From NCBI GenBank assembly GCA_037127315.1, contig JBBBDQ010000347.1:1506501-1570500 (forward strand): 64,000 bases of DNA, given 5' to 3'. The notes beneath the pieces were generated by a model. That model saw only the letters and a program-made list of their open reading frames with translations, was not told where the DNA came from and ran no database searches. The stretch comes from Ascarosepion bandense. Taxonomy: Eukaryota; Mollusca; Cephalopoda; Sepiida; Sepiidae. A program made the translations under genes and the position numbers. Of this stretch, positions 33,445 to 44,833 are shown piece by piece (the first letter of the stretch is position 1; each line of letters opens with the position of its first letter).

Positions 33445-33743
33445 TTTATTAGACGAGCTCATTTCGGAATATCGGCAACAAGGCATACGGGTAATGTTCC
33501 ACATTAGACGTGCTCATTGGAGAACATCGGCGACAAGGAAGGAGGGTATTCTTCCATATTAGACGAGCTTATTTCCAAACATCGGCGACAAGGTATTGGA
33601 GAAAATGATCCACATATCTGAGGAGCTCATATCTGAACATCGGCAACATGGTATTAGGGAATTGATCAAAATTGGACAAGCGCATTTCGGAACATCGACG
33701 ACTAGGTATTGGAAAATTGTTCCACATTTCACGAGCTCATTTT
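33445..33743. repeat. 55-bp tandem repeat, about 5.5 units
   Basis: Diverged units with the core ATTRGACGAGCTCATTTC followed by GGAACATCGGCRACAAGG, spaced 54-57 bp. The same unit occurs at 37690-37855. Placed between the two copies of the 330-bp duplication. Confidence 0.88.
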
Positions 33744-34072
33744 CTAGCATCTCATGTTGGATAGAATGCTCACGTGCTCCATCTATGTTGTCCTCACAAT
33801 CCTTCTGCAATACCACATTTCTACTACATCAAGCATCTTCTTAATCCTTGATGAGATCGTCCAACATTCACTTTCATACAGAAGAACAGATATCACATAG
33901 CAATTTTTGTGGATATTCGCCGCAAAGTTTTTTGTGGAGTTGTGGCGCAACTTCGCCGTATAGTTGTAGTGCCCGGTTTGTGCTGGAAGTATGGGGCGGA
34001 ACAAGAAGAAAGGTTCGGAACAGTGTATTAGTATAACGAGAAACAAGACATTCAACATGAAGTGTTAATAAT
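33744..34072. repeat. Direct duplication, copy 2
   Basis: Second copy. After it the sequence continues into a longer LTR-like stretch (to about 34253) that copy 1 lacks. Confidence 0.9.
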
Positions 34073-34253
34073 AAATAATATAGAAATAAGTAAGTCCGAA
34101 GGTATTATTACGCTGCCTCTCGTTAACTGCTTCCGTTAAATGCTGTACTTGACTGTTCGTAACTGCTCTAGTTGACGGCTCTCTAGATGTCACGTAGATA
34201 ATCTATATATAGCAAGAAGAAAGAGTTCATTCCTCGTAGGCGGGTACCATAAC
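33937..34253. mobile_element. LTR-like segment within RTE-like sequence
   Basis: It begins TGTGGAGTTGTGG and ends GGCGGGTACCATAACA, with a TATATATAG box near 34205, and is followed directly by RTE-like sequence (CAGCACTCTTTTGTTTG...). The TG...CA ends suggest an LTR, but no target duplication or paired LTR was found. Confidence 0.4.
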
Positions 34254-34254
34254 A

Positions 34255-34740
34255 TCAATCAGCACTCTTTTGTTTGTATTAAATAAGATTTTCCTGTCTC
34301 TCAGTACTCTCGTTAGCTTTTTTATGTAATTCTGCCTATACAGAAAACAGCACTAGTTGTATTAGTTGCAAAGTAATTGTCGAGTTGTAAAGCATTTGCT
34401 TAGTTGGTCAGTAAGTTGGTGCAGAGTTTAGTTGGAGTTGTTGGATATAGACTCATTACCAAGACATACTATTTCAACTCAAGACTGTATATAATTATTT
34501 CTACTAATACCCGTGGTACAGTTTGCATATCTTCTTCAATATAACTTAAATTTTCTATCTCCATTCGTCTTTTGTTATTTATTATTTTGTGTGGTCACTC
34601 ACCCGGAATCCACAACACAACACATCCCATATATTCAAATTTCTTTACTTGTTTCATTTTAGCTTCTTCAACTTGTGGGTGGCATTTTGGGGGTCTTCTT
34701 TTTGCTAATTTTTTTGCCTGAATTTAGGCTCAGTCCTTTC
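34255..34740 (-). mobile_element. RTE-like fragment (R6) split by an LTR
   Basis: The left piece 34258-34330 matches 63890-63970 (TTTTCCTGTCTCTnnnTACT and GCTTTT). The right piece from about 34625 (TTCTTTACTTGTTTCATTTTAG) resembles 43905-43985. An LTR-like block lies between. Confidence 0.5.
34330..34617 (-). mobile_element. Related LTR, partial, reverse orientation
   Basis: Read on the minus strand from 34617 it starts TGTTGTGGATTCCGGGTGAG. It stays similar to the first 110 bp of the LTR at 41909 (ACACAAAAT, GAGATAGAAAA, TTATATTGAA), then diverges. The downstream end was not fixed. Confidence 0.55.
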
Positions 34741-35615
34741 TTCCGGTTCAATAATATTGAAGATACGAGAGGCATACGAAAAAGCTCGCAACGCGGCTGA
34801 CAAATAAGTGTAAATGGATGGCAGAACAGTGAAGTCGAAGTATAGTAACAACATTTTTTTGAGAGCTTCTAAGGATAGAAGAGAGTGGAGATCCATCATC
34901 ACAACCTTAAGACATGCGGTCTGTAAAAAATGTAATATAGATGAGAATAGTTCTTTCAATAGATCAAACATTATATCGATAGTTTCTCGTAAAATGTTGA
35001 AGCTATGGATCTAGTTCCGTACACATTCGTGAACATTACACAGCTATATTGTCAGAAAGCTGTCATTGAAATACAGATAAATGCTGTACATAATTTAACA
35101 GATTTTTCACAGAAACGTTATTGAATGGTGATTTCATACATGATCAGTCATGCCCGGTTTCACTCTTACACTCTTCATTACGTTTCTCGAGGTTTCCCTA
35201 ACCTTACATTTAGGCAGCGGGTGTGTTTCATCTTTATATGTTGTGCTACATGTGGAAAGAAACGATTAGACGTCATTATTTGTTACACTCCCACCGGTGT
35301 TAAGCTTCTGATGCTGAGATTTCTCTGTATAGTGGAACTGCTTGTGAATATTACCCTGAGAGTGTATTGGCCGCGGGTCTTCTAAATTTTTTCTGATAAC
35401 ACTTTAACTGGCCAAAATCTTCTAATCATCCTTTTTGTTTTTTGTTTTTTTGTTCGTACGTAGACGTTATCTTTGCCGGCTATTAATCATTCTGTTTGGG
35501 ACATTTTATGATCATTGATCATTACTTTTGGATACGTATCTGGGTGGTCATTTATGACTTTTGATCGCTGATGTAGGCATCGAACGATCCCTTTCCTCAC
35601 ATTGAGAAAATTACA
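34741..35615. other. Unassigned
   Basis: Short open frames without motif. Nothing recognised. Confidence 0.4.
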
Positions 35616-35617
35616 CT

Positions 35618-36975
35618 TTACTTGGCACTTATGATTTTTAAGTGCGGAATAAGTGTTAATACTGGAAAAAGTAGAACACTTAAGAGTGTTGGAAATTTAC
35701 AGATATAACGGGTCTCCTGATTGGCCGAAGACCCGAACCTCGTCTTGGACTTGAGGCGGGCCTTTACGCCAGGAAGAGGCTCGCGCCTTTTTTTTCTTTT
35801 TCGAAGAGACTAGCTTCCTCAGCTGGCACCGACAGCATCGGAGGAGATCTCCGTTCCAGAGATTCAACCAACGGGGCCAACAATTGGCACCCTCATGTCT
35901 CGCTATATCGAGACCATCTTACCAAAGTATTGGAGATCCATAGGGCTAACAGCCTTAACCTTAACAGAGAAAATATCTCGATATCCTTCCTTTCATATAA
36001 GGTACCCTTCTGGGCAATGCCTATCCATCTGAGAGAAAAATTCTCTAAGAACTATCGACTTTCGACCGAATGGAACTGCAGAAGAAGCCGACCCCAGAAA
36101 TTTCCTGTACGTCGCGGATCGCCGTTCCTCGTGTTTTTTCATACCCTTCTTAGACGAAGGAACTAACAAGCTAAGCAGCGAGAAAGACTATACCAGGCTA
36201 CGAAGTAACCGCAAAAATCAGCAGTTTTTGCAAGACAATAAATTGTTTTACTTTATCAGGTATGTCTTGTTTGTCTGACGGTTTCCTTCCACTGCTAAGC
36301 ACAGAGTCATGTGCGAATATTTCTCACAAGAGATATAGGTCTGAAAAAATCGACGAATATGCTTTGAAGACATCTTTTGTAGGCCTAGCATAGAAACAAA
36401 TACAATTTGGGAGCTTCTATTTAGAAAACAAAGGACATGACAACAATTCTGGAACCACAGCAACAGAAATCAAAACATGATGCGCACAAACAGCAGTAGC
36501 CAACAGCATGACAGACAGACAGCAGCAAGAGCAGCAACAGTCAGACACATGACAAACCGTAGCAGCAGTTGCATCTGTAACCAGCAGGCGGGTTAGGTTT
36601 AAGGTTCCAAGTGGACTTCACATTTAAATTGGCACTTATGATTTTTTAAGTGCGGAACAATTGAAAATACTGCAAAATAAGAGAACACTGAAAAACTATA
36701 GATCTGAAAGAAACGACGTATATGCTTTGAAGACATCTTTAGTAAGCTCATCCTAGAAATAAATACAATTTGGGAGCTGTTAATAATGTAAAAAGACATG
36801 ACATCAATTTTGCAACCGCAGCAGCACAAACCAGGACATGATGCGCACTAAAAGCAATAGACAAACGTATGACAGACAGCAGCAGCAGCAACAGTCAGAC
36901 ACATGACGGATAGTAGCAGCAGTTGCAATCATAACCAGCAGGCAGTCCACGTTTAAGGTTCCAAATTGACTACGA
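35618..36975. repeat. Duplicated unit interrupted by a GC-richer insert
   Basis: Block A (35618-35690) matches A' (36629-36695), and block B (36335-36610) matches B' (36705-36970, ATATGCTTTGAAGACATC to CCAGCAGGC). In the left unit A and B are separated by 640 bp, in the right by about 10 bp. The B blocks are CAG/ACA-rich. The two units look like a tandem duplication, with a later insertion in the left one. Confidence 0.8.
35700..36240. other. GC-richer insert of unknown identity
   Basis: It starts about GGGTCTCCTGATTGGCC and contains GAAGACCCGAACCTCGTC and AGAGGCTCGCGCC. The base composition is clearly richer in G+C than the surroundings. A 78-residue plus frame (35930-36166) has no recognised motif. 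Its position between A and B suggests a separate mobile insertion. Confidence 0.5.
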
Positions 36976-37495
36976 TAGGTTTTCTTACCTGACAACAGCC
37001 TTGTTAATTATAATTAGCCTGTAATTTCTGCGACATAGTAATCCTGAGTATAAGACATGGATCGCTCAGTGTATAGTCGCAATCAGTTGATTATAATTTT
37101 AAGTACATTTTATATATTATTGTCAGTAGTAACATGATTTTTCTCTACGTCGTGGAAACGTTTGTGTAATTGACTAAGTCGATTTATGGATTGATTAATT
37201 GATTTAATGATTTATTTATCTGTTTTTGTCATTTTCAAATGTGCACTAAATGTTGAATATTTTATTGGGTTGTCAGATTAATTCGTCTTTTTCCCAGTGT
37301 TATTTAAGTTTACACGCAAAATATACTTACTGTACTATTCCAAGTTTCTTGTAGTTCTAATCTTGCTCTACAAATTGACTTCATTCAAATTTTGTTGAAT
37401 TTTAACACTTCTCGGACATGTGAAAATGGAGTTCTGTGCAAATAAATTTAGCATTTTGGAGACCAGCAGCTTTTCGCATTCAGTCAAGTTTCTTA
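36976..37495. other. Unassigned AT-rich DNA
   Basis: No feature recognised. Confidence 0.4.
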
Positions 37496-37497
37496 AA

Positions 37498-37690
37498 TTA
37501 TAAAAACAGCTGGCGACATTTGTAATGTCTACCGCGTAGGCGCTATTAAAGGAAGAATTCTACGGAAATGGTTTTCACAAATCCAAACAGGAAAAATCAA
37601 TCTTACAGAATACTCGCTTACAGGCCGACCGTGTTTAGTTCAATAAGCACCGACTGAACGAGCCCTTCCATGGGGATCCAATTCAATTCA
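37498..37690 (+). pseudogene. Mariner transposase N-terminal fragment
   Basis: The plus strand reads AGDICNVYRVGAIKGRILRKWFSQ and continues IQTGKINLTEYSLTGRPCLVQ before a stop. The KWF..F.GK..L.....GRP pattern is the helix-turn-helix and linker of mariner transposases. It breaks into the 55-bp tandem repeat. A different mariner from the 23640 copy. Confidence 0.7.
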
Positions 37691-37855
37691 CTAGGTAATT
37701 GTCTCAAATTGAACGAACCCATTCCTGAAAATCAGAGATAAGGTATTAAGAAATTGACCCATATTGGACGAGCTCATTTCCGAAAAATCGGAGATAAGGC
37801 ATTAAAAAATTGACCCACATTAGACGAGCTCATTTCGAAACATCCGCAACAAGTA
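37690..37855. repeat. 55-bp tandem repeat, about 3 units
   Basis: Same unit as at 33445-33743 (ATTGGACGAGCTCATTTC core), spaced 55-56 bp. It joins a LINE fragment directly at 37856. Confidence 0.85.
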
Positions 37856-38442
37856 AAGAGTCCCTTCCGTTAGGGTTTTTAGAGAAACGCGTGGGGAATT
37901 CCACTACTTGCGTTAGAGTTTGGGCTATTGAAAAGTGCATGGTGCGGATCCCAGCAAGGTCTGTGTATGAGTTTTCAAGCCACTTTTGTGGTGGGCGTTA
38001 AAATCACCAAACACAAATATATGGGCAGATGGGTGAGAAGAAATGGCCCTGTCGATATTAGTAGAGATGCAAGCAAGTACCGTACAGTCAGAGGAGGAGG
38101 GGGAGCGGTAGAGGAAGAAGAGATAGCTAACCGAGCTTAGCAGTGAGAGACGGAAGCACATGAAGGAATGATCAGGGGATTCAAGAGATGTGACCCTGGC
38201 TAGGGGGAGTTGTTCGCTGACATATACACCAAGCCCATGCATATGGACATTGGAGTCCTTCCTGAAGAGAAGAAGGTAACCAGGAACGAACAGCTCTGAA
38301 GAGGGGATAGAAGGGTCAAGGTTAGTCTCACATATAGCTAAGATATCGGGTGGGTTAGTTAGAAGGAAAGATTCTACACTATTAAAGTTACTGCGAATAC
38401 CTCGTATATTTGTGAAGGTAACGCAGATAGGTTTGGGCGATT
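37856..38442 (-). mobile_element. LINE family 1 endonuclease fragment (LINE-D)
   Basis: Minus strand from ICVTFTNIRGIRSNFNSVESF through ICETNLDPSIP and HIFVFGDFNAHH to a frameshift, then a LTQVV-like end. It holds the AP endonuclease domain only and is well conserved (about 195 residues open). Both ends are abrupt: a tandem repeat on one side and a SINE tail on the other. Confidence 0.85.
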
Positions 38443-38512
38443 TACTTTCGAGACACGATTGCCCAAAGTGTGTATCACGTATGACACTTATCCGACTGAC
38501 TTTTTCATCAAA
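38443..38512 (+). mobile_element. SINE family 1 3' tail fragment
   Basis: TTTCGAGACACGATTGCCCAAAG and TGTGTATCACGTATG followed by ACACTTATCCGACTGAC match the 3' 60 bp of the family on the plus strand. Confidence 0.7.
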
Positions 38513-38955
38513 TACTAAGTTTTGAAACAATAATTAATAGAAAAAACACGTAGTGGCTTATCCGATTTATTTCTATTCTTAATATTGTGAAAATGTAAAT
38601 ATTTTACTGAAATCTATGTATGATATTAATCGATGATATGATATAACATTTAAAATCGATCATGGGGACATTTGTACTACTTGGTACTAAGGGGTCGTAT
38701 TTTACTCAAGTTTGTTAATTAGTCACTTTTTAGCTTCAGAAAAAACGGGTCCGTATTATAATCAAGTCGTGTTATACATATGGAAGTAAGGTGAGGAAAT
38801 AAGCATTTTTGTTTACCAGGTAACAGACATGTATAATTGCTTTTTATCTTTAACCGCGACTTTATATTTTGTATGAATGAGAAAATAAAAATAATCATAT
38901 GTCGACAACAGTTAGAACATTGTGAACATTACACTATATATATTGTTTGGGCAGT
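38513..38955. other. Unassigned
   Basis: No feature recognised. Confidence 0.4.
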
Positions 38956-38959
38956 TTTT

Positions 38960-39045
38960 CTCATTTTATTGCCAGAATAATATTAACGACGTTCCGACCC
39001 TTGTACAATCCAGTCTTCATCAGAAATTTCGAATTTGAACTTTCG
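38960..39045 (-). other. CTGATGA/GAAC motif, Penelope-like 3' region candidate
   Basis: The minus strand reads TTTCTGATGAAGACTGG, a loop, then GGGTCGGAACGTCGTTAATA and CAATAAAATG. CTGATGA, a short AGAC/GTC(G)-type stem and GAACGTC are the arrangement found at the 3' ends of Penelope-like elements and, more loosely, in type I hammerhead ribozyme cores. No coding region is adjacent. Confidence 0.45.
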
Positions 39046-40735
39046 AAACGAAACCTTTCTTCGATCACTGGGGTATATTTCTTTCGTTCCATAAGCCACG
39101 CCCCTTCCGGATATCTCAGTTTAACTTACCTCTCTGATCCTTGCAGTAAAAAAAAAAAAACAAATAAACAAATAATATTTTGACCGGTTGATTATATACA
39201 TTACCTTTCATTCTTGCTTTGTTTTTTTTGCTTTTGTCTTTTTTCTTTTATCTCCAAGGGATAATTACTCTTATGTATTGCTTGGGAAGTGGTTTCTGTT
39301 AACTGTGAAATCAGTTTTTATAGATTAGGTTTCATTGACGTATTTGTGTAAAGAGAATTTTGTCGAGAGTCAGATGTTTTACTGGTATATATATTTTTCA
39401 TCAAAGATATATTGTGCTTAATATTTTTTCTTAAAACATTATTGTCCGTAGTATTTTTTTCATAAATATGTTGCTAGCAATATCCTTTCCTTCAAACATA
39501 TATTGTTGGTAATATTTTATTTTTCCAAAAAATTATTGCCAGAATTTTCACTATAAAAAATATTTCTACATTTTCACAGTGCTCTGACCCCAGTTTAGGC
39601 GCTAACCAGTAGACCTAGGAACAACAGAAATTAAGAGGTGGTTCTATGATTCTGAAAACTTCCCAATTAGTGACTTTGCTGCCGGATGCAGTTTATCGTC
39701 AAACTCAGCACCCGTACATAGTTTATCCAGGGCGCATTATTAGGGGTTACCACACTGAAGAGGTGAAGTCAGCGTATTTTTAAGCCTTATTACACAGGGT
39801 GCACATATCAATTGTTATTATTTTTATTCTTAAATTTGTTCAGGGCAGGTCTCTAAAATCAACAAATAAAAAATGCCCGTTTTTTTTTCTAGTAACTTAC
39901 GTCATCTTTTGCTCTAAGTAAATTGTTGCGTCACAGTGGACTTAATGCCTTCCTTAGCAGCGGGAAGAGGTAATGTAAGAAAGGAAGCTCTAAAAATATA
40001 TATGGCAAATTTTCGCCAAATAATTTACATTCTCGAAACAATCACGCGTCGAATGAAACAAAAAATAGTTGTTTTCGCAATAGTGATCTGAAATAAATAC
40101 AATGATTTATCGGACTACATATTACGATTTATCGAAATGCGGGACAATTCGCGAGCCAAATTTCTTTGCAGTAAACGTGACATAACTACTAAATGGCTAT
40201 GTCGGATAATAAGAATTCCTTTTCCTTTGTATCAACCGTTAAGATAAACGTTGCAAATCAATGCACACAGAAAAAAGTATGAAAAAACAAAGAACAAATA
40301 CAGCGTCCATTTTAAACAATTAATATTTCGACTGGCTGGTTATATGCACCACCTTAATTTCTTTTCTTTTCTTTTTCTCTTTTTTTTAAAACTTTTTTTC
40401 CATCGGTAATTATTTTATCCATTTCCCTTGAGGGCTGTTAACCACTGTGTACAGTTTGTTATTTCTTCTGCCAAGGTTAATCATAGAGTAACCGTTTGTC
40501 TTTTTGCTTGTGCTGAGCATAAAAAAAATTAATAATTATACAAGATTTCATTCTCATACTCAGGGCATTGTCAATGGTTATAGAATGTGACAATGGGGAA
40601 AACACTAAAATAAGAGAGTGCGCCCACCTTCTTCATGGATAAAAGATCAGAAGAATTTCCAACTCAATGTCAATAACATTTACTTTTTTTAACAACACAT
40701 TTTTAAACTTCAGAAGACACAAAATTGCCAAGGAT
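39046..40735. other. Unassigned
   Basis: AT-rich with T and A runs. No gene or known element was recognised. Confidence 0.4.
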
Positions 40736-40736
40736 T

Positions 40737-41480
40737 CTTCTTCTTCTACGTGACTTGTCCATTCAGAACGTAAGCGATCATGGCTTTCAACGTCTCCTTA
40801 TCCCTGTTTGCTCTCAGCATGCTTTCTCTTGTTACACCGCGCAACGCCTGTTCTGCAATCCACCCGCACAGGCCAGTCAAATATCTTACACGTTGTCTTC
40901 TCCTATCTCTCTCTTTCTCTCTATCTGTCCTGTTAGTATCAGGTTCTCCAAGCCGTCTTTTCTTACTGATCGTCAGTGTTCCATCATCCACCTGCTCAGG
41001 CCATTAAAATATGTTATCCGCTGTTTTCCCCTGTCTCATTCTCCCTCTATCAAGCCTGGTAGTATCAGGTTCTCCAAGCCATCCTTCCTTATTGCATGTC
41101 TCAGGAGCTTTAGTCGTCTCTTCCTGATGCTCAATATTAATTTCCTTTTCTTTTCCATCATTTTCAAAACCTCATCATTGCTCACATGCTCAATCCCTGA
41201 TATCTGCAGCATCCTTCTGTAGAACCACAATTCAATTGTCTCGAGTTTTTCCTACATCTTCGATGATATTGTCCAGCAGGCACTGCCATATTGAAGAACT
41301 AATATCACATAGCGATCCAGTCTGTCGACATGCCAATTCGCCCACGGATTTCTTTGTCGCGCCTTCCGTCTTCGATCAGAACACTTCCCAGGTATTTACA
41401 TTTTTGCGCCTGCTTGATTTTATTATAACGCCACTTGTATTTTCATTTTAAGCTGCTCTTTTTGCTGATGACCCTGCAAC
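40737..41480 (-). mobile_element. RTE-like 3' end with internal duplication (R7)
   Basis: The minus strand reads EMWFYRRMLQISGIEHVSNDEVL, then RRLKLLRHAIRKDGLENLILPGLIEG, and, after a repeat of that segment, the AMIAYVLNG-type end and an (AAG)n tail at 40737-40747. About 150 bp (40865-40975 versus 41005-41100) are present twice. Upstream, 41385-41470 encodes the TEDEKC-type linker region. The best-preserved RTE tail in the window, yet truncated and frameshifted. Confidence 0.78.
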
Positions 41481-41499
41481 GATACCGGTACGAATTCAA

Positions 41500-41850
41500 A
41501 AATAGATGCTGAGGATTTCATCGACCGAACATGTGAGCAACAATTAAGTTTTCGACAGGATGAAAAAGAAAAGGAAACTCATATAACATCATAAAAAGAC
41601 AGCTGAAGTTTCTGTGAAAATCTTTGAGGAATGAGGGCTTGGAGAATTTGATGCTCACAGGTCAGATAGAGTAATAGAGAAAGTAAAAGCAAGGCGTAAC
41701 ATACTTCTTAGATTTGAGCAAATGGATTGCAGAGCGGACTTTAGGAGAGGTAACAGGAGAAAGCGTTTGAAGCGCTACTACGGATAGGTAGATGAGGATA
41801 ACTATGTTCACCTATTCCTGAAGGCACAGAATGGAAAGAATGTCAGCAAA
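41500..41850 (+). mobile_element. RTE-like 3' end, opposite strand (R8)
   Basis: The plus strand matches 31070-31405 (CGACCGAACATGTGAGCAAC, GAATGAGGGCTTGGAGAATTTGAT, GCGGACTTTAGGAG). It lies tail-outward from R7, giving an inverted pair joined at about 41490. Confidence 0.65.
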
Positions 41851-41908
41851 GTAACAGCCTACCCTAAAGTCCGTACGTTAGTTTCTTCGAAGTGCTCTAC
41901 TTAGATTC

Positions 41909-42299
41909 TGTTGTGAATTCCGGGTGAGGGGCAACACAAAATATTAAACAACAAAACAAATATTTGAGATAGAAAAATAGGTTATATTAAACGTAAAGAT
42001 ACAAACTAGAACGGAGGTTAGTAATCCAGGAATACGATTAGTAAGGAATATATATGTAAAAGTCTTTGAAGTGAAGCCGTGCTAGGATTAGTATGTCCGT
42101 GTAATACTATTCTGGTTGAGTGGAGCTCGGAGCTACTATGACAACTGACGCAGTATTCTCTGTGTAACTTCGGTATCTCACGGTAACTTATAGTTCAGTC
42201 ACGGTATTCTAACGGATCTCTACTGTTCTCTTTATGGCAGGAGTACATGTATATTCAAGTCGAGTCCATTATCATAGAAAAAGGGGAGATCCCACAACA
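41909..42299. mobile_element. Solo LTR
   Basis: It starts TGTTGTGAATTCCGGGTGAG and ends AGGGGAGATCCCACAACA, so TGTTGTG and CACAACA form terminal inverted ends. Flanks GATTC and GATTT look like a 5-bp target duplication with one change. A purine-rich AAAAAGGGGAGA block and a TATATATG box lie inside. Homologous to 22311-22679 and, at its start, to 34617-34510. No gag or pol nearby. Confidence 0.8.
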
Positions 42300-42535
42300 G
42301 ATTTCTATGACCCTTTCCAGATTTTCAAACATGCTGCAATAGTCTTTTTCTCGAACGTTGTCCATTTATCCAAATCGTTCTTGCTTATCTTTGTTATTCC
42401 ATTGTTAATCTCTGAAGCGATGCCGAGTTCCCACACACATTTCACAGATATCTAAAATTAGTAGGCATAAAAAATGAGCTCTAGCCTAAACAGCGAATGA
42501 AAGAAATCACCGCTAAAAACAACCCTGTGTAATCA
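42300..42535. other. Unassigned
   Basis: No feature recognised. Confidence 0.35.
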
Positions 42536-42540
42536 TAGAC

Positions 42541-42765
42541 AGTTCAGACGGTTACTTTGGTGCCGTATGTGATATAAGCCTAAAAGATCATGTCTCTTTC
42601 GATCTATGACTGACGTGTTCAAAGATTTCCGCGAAGTAATTTTCAATTTCATTGTGCGGAAAGTTGGTTGCCAACTATGGCTAAAGTACTCAATATCTAC
42701 TGCTATTCAACATATATCTAGAGGGAGAAGAGATGGATTTATACCTTTCTCAGTGGTTAATCAGT
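42541..42765 (-). mobile_element. SINE family 1, body only, old (copy S13)
   Basis: Body and hairpin (42591-42611, loop TTTC on the plus strand) are recognisable, and the head is absent. S14 abuts it in the same orientation. Confidence 0.75.
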
Positions 42766-43042
42766 CAGTTAAGTGCTTTACATGATACACGCTTGGGAGC
42801 TCATATCTCTTTCGAGCCATTACTGACTAAAAAGGAAATTTTCTCGGAGTAAGTTTCCATATCTTTCTGGGGTAGACTGAGTGCCAACCAAGGCAATAGA
42901 ATCCATAACAAGGGTGAGAAAACTTGGATTAATACCTTCCACGTAAGTGAATGTAGCTTATTATACTGTAATTGCAAGTCATTTCTTATTCGCCATTTTC
43001 TCATTCTGAGTAGATATTTATTATAACGCAAAGCACATCCAG
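42766..43042 (-). mobile_element. SINE family 1, old (copy S14)
   Basis: Full-length-like but diverged, with an internal deletion near 42908. The hairpin at 42803-42822 has the TTTC plus-strand loop. The head ends near GCAAAGCACATCC. Confidence 0.78.
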
Positions 43043-43271
43043 TTCATTCCAAATAAATATTGTTGTTACCCAAGGCATAACAAAGAAATCTATACACAAA
43101 GACAATGCCTTATGGAGATATGGGTTAGTTACATAATTACCTGGTGATAGTGAGTTAAAGCCTAGGCCATTTTGTAAAGTTTGCTTTTAGTAGAATGAGC
43201 AGAAGTTATCCAAGGCGTAACAAAGCTTAAAACAATAAATAAAACAACCATTAATGCTTCCAAACAGGCTC

Positions 43272-43302
<31 letters not shown>

Positions 43303-43850
43303 TCTATTTATTTATTTTGTTAGCATTATCATCTTGCTTTCTTAGGATTCACTTTGAATGGAGAAATATGCAGCTATATATGAAAAATAAGTAAGATGTC
43401 ATCCGTTTGAACGCATTATACACCTTTGTGCAAATTAATTGAAGCCAATCGAATAATATTTATCGAAGATCATTTACACTTTCCCAGATCACGCATATGT
43501 CGTCACTTGGCGTTGATTTTTTCTCTTCCGACCGTATTTTCTTTTGATGAATTTAATTTTAATTCTTCACTTTGATGACATGACTGACAGCTAAAAGGTT
43601 AAAAACTACAATGTCTGTGATCTTCCTGTAAGGCTTGGTAGTGTGTTTGTGTAGCGTTACAATTTTCGCACGTTTCCTTGGTGTAACGTCCATAGCAAAC
43701 AATGGCTGTAGGACAACTAACTGACAATCAAAACATTAGCGTCTGGGTGTAATAAAAATCTGATGTAATCATGAATGACGCAATATCCTTCAAAGGTAAA
43801 AAAAAGTCATCTTATAACTTAAAATAGATTCATCTTCCTGCACACCACTG
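43043..43850. other. Unassigned with (TTTA)n
   Basis: A TTTA microsatellite is at 43271-43318. No gene is recognised elsewhere. Confidence 0.5.
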
Positions 43851-43854
43851 CAAA

Positions 43855-44430
43855 TAACAAATCTCGGTGTCGCACTTTTCGTCTTCTGTTAGAACACTTA
43901 CCAGGAATTCATATTTTTGTACCTGCTTCATTTTTGTATATCCCACCTGTAATTAGCATTTTGATCTCCCCTGTTTGCTGATGACCATACATTCGATTTT
44001 CTTATAAGTTATTGGTAGTTCTTTCTCGCAAATTTCTTCTGTTAACTTTTTTAGGAGGTGTTGTAGTTTAGTTTCCGTATCTGCTATCAGCACTCTATTA
44101 TCTGCGTATTTTGTGTTGTTCAGATTGTTGCCGCCAATGATGAATCTTGGCATAATTCTAGGGTCTTTATAATAGTCTCGCTGTACGTGTTGAATAGATT
44201 CGGTGAAAGAAACATTTTTGTCTTACTCCCCTTTCTATCTTTATATATCTGCTGTATTCGTTTCCTATACATATGCAGGCTGTTTGCTGCCAGTAAAGGT
44301 TCTTGATAAATCTAAGGTCTTTCCGAAATTTGTCGAGGTTACTGAGCATTTCCGTTAATGCTTTGTGGCGTATTTTGTCGAATACCTTTGTATAGTCTAT
44401 AAAACATAGGCGCGTCTTTTTTCATTTGTA
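43855..44430 (-). pseudogene. RTE-like reverse transcriptase palm fragment (R9)
   Basis: On the minus strand, CFIDYTKVFDKIRHKAL (RT motif A with its Asp) is near 44360-44410, GVRQKC in place of GVRQGC (motif B) is near 44205-44225, and KYADNRVLIADTE (motif C, second catalytic Asp replaced by Asn) is near 44080-44115. The linker EICEKELPITYKKIECMVIS follows. Frameshifts separate them. This places the element in the RTE-like endonuclease/RT group, distinct from LINE family 1. Confidence 0.8.
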
Positions 44431-44830
44431 TTGCCCTTAAAATTATCTAAAATAAAATAAAAGAACTAAAATGTTATAGTCGCTTACTTGTTTAGTCCAT
44501 GGTACTTTTTTAACCAGTTTACTCACAGTAAAGCAACAAAGCCACTAAGATGCAAGGGGTTTACAGAGTTTTACAGAAAAACGCTTTTAAGCAGAAGGAA
44601 AAAACATCGAAACACAGAATGTAACGATTTACATTATATAAAAAAATATCGTATTCCAAGCATCCTTCTCTCGAATACCATCTATATTGCTTCCTGTCTT
44701 TTTTTTTTTTTCATGTTTGCAAAAATTGTCCAGAATTAACTGCAATATAGAAACACAGATGAAAATAAAAACCTCAATTAATACAAACCAAAATAATGAA
44801 AACATAAATTTGAAGCAGGGATTTATGCGA
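44431..44830. other. Unassigned, possible old LINE tail
   Basis: CAGTAAAGCAACAAAGCCACTAAGATGC near 44527 vaguely resembles the family 1 3' stem-loop region. Not enough to call. Confidence 0.3.
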
Positions 44831-44833
44831 TAA

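Noticed and set aside
35930..36166. 78-residue ORF in the GC-rich patch
   Set aside because: No motif, homology or splice context that I can recognise. Left as part of an unknown insert.
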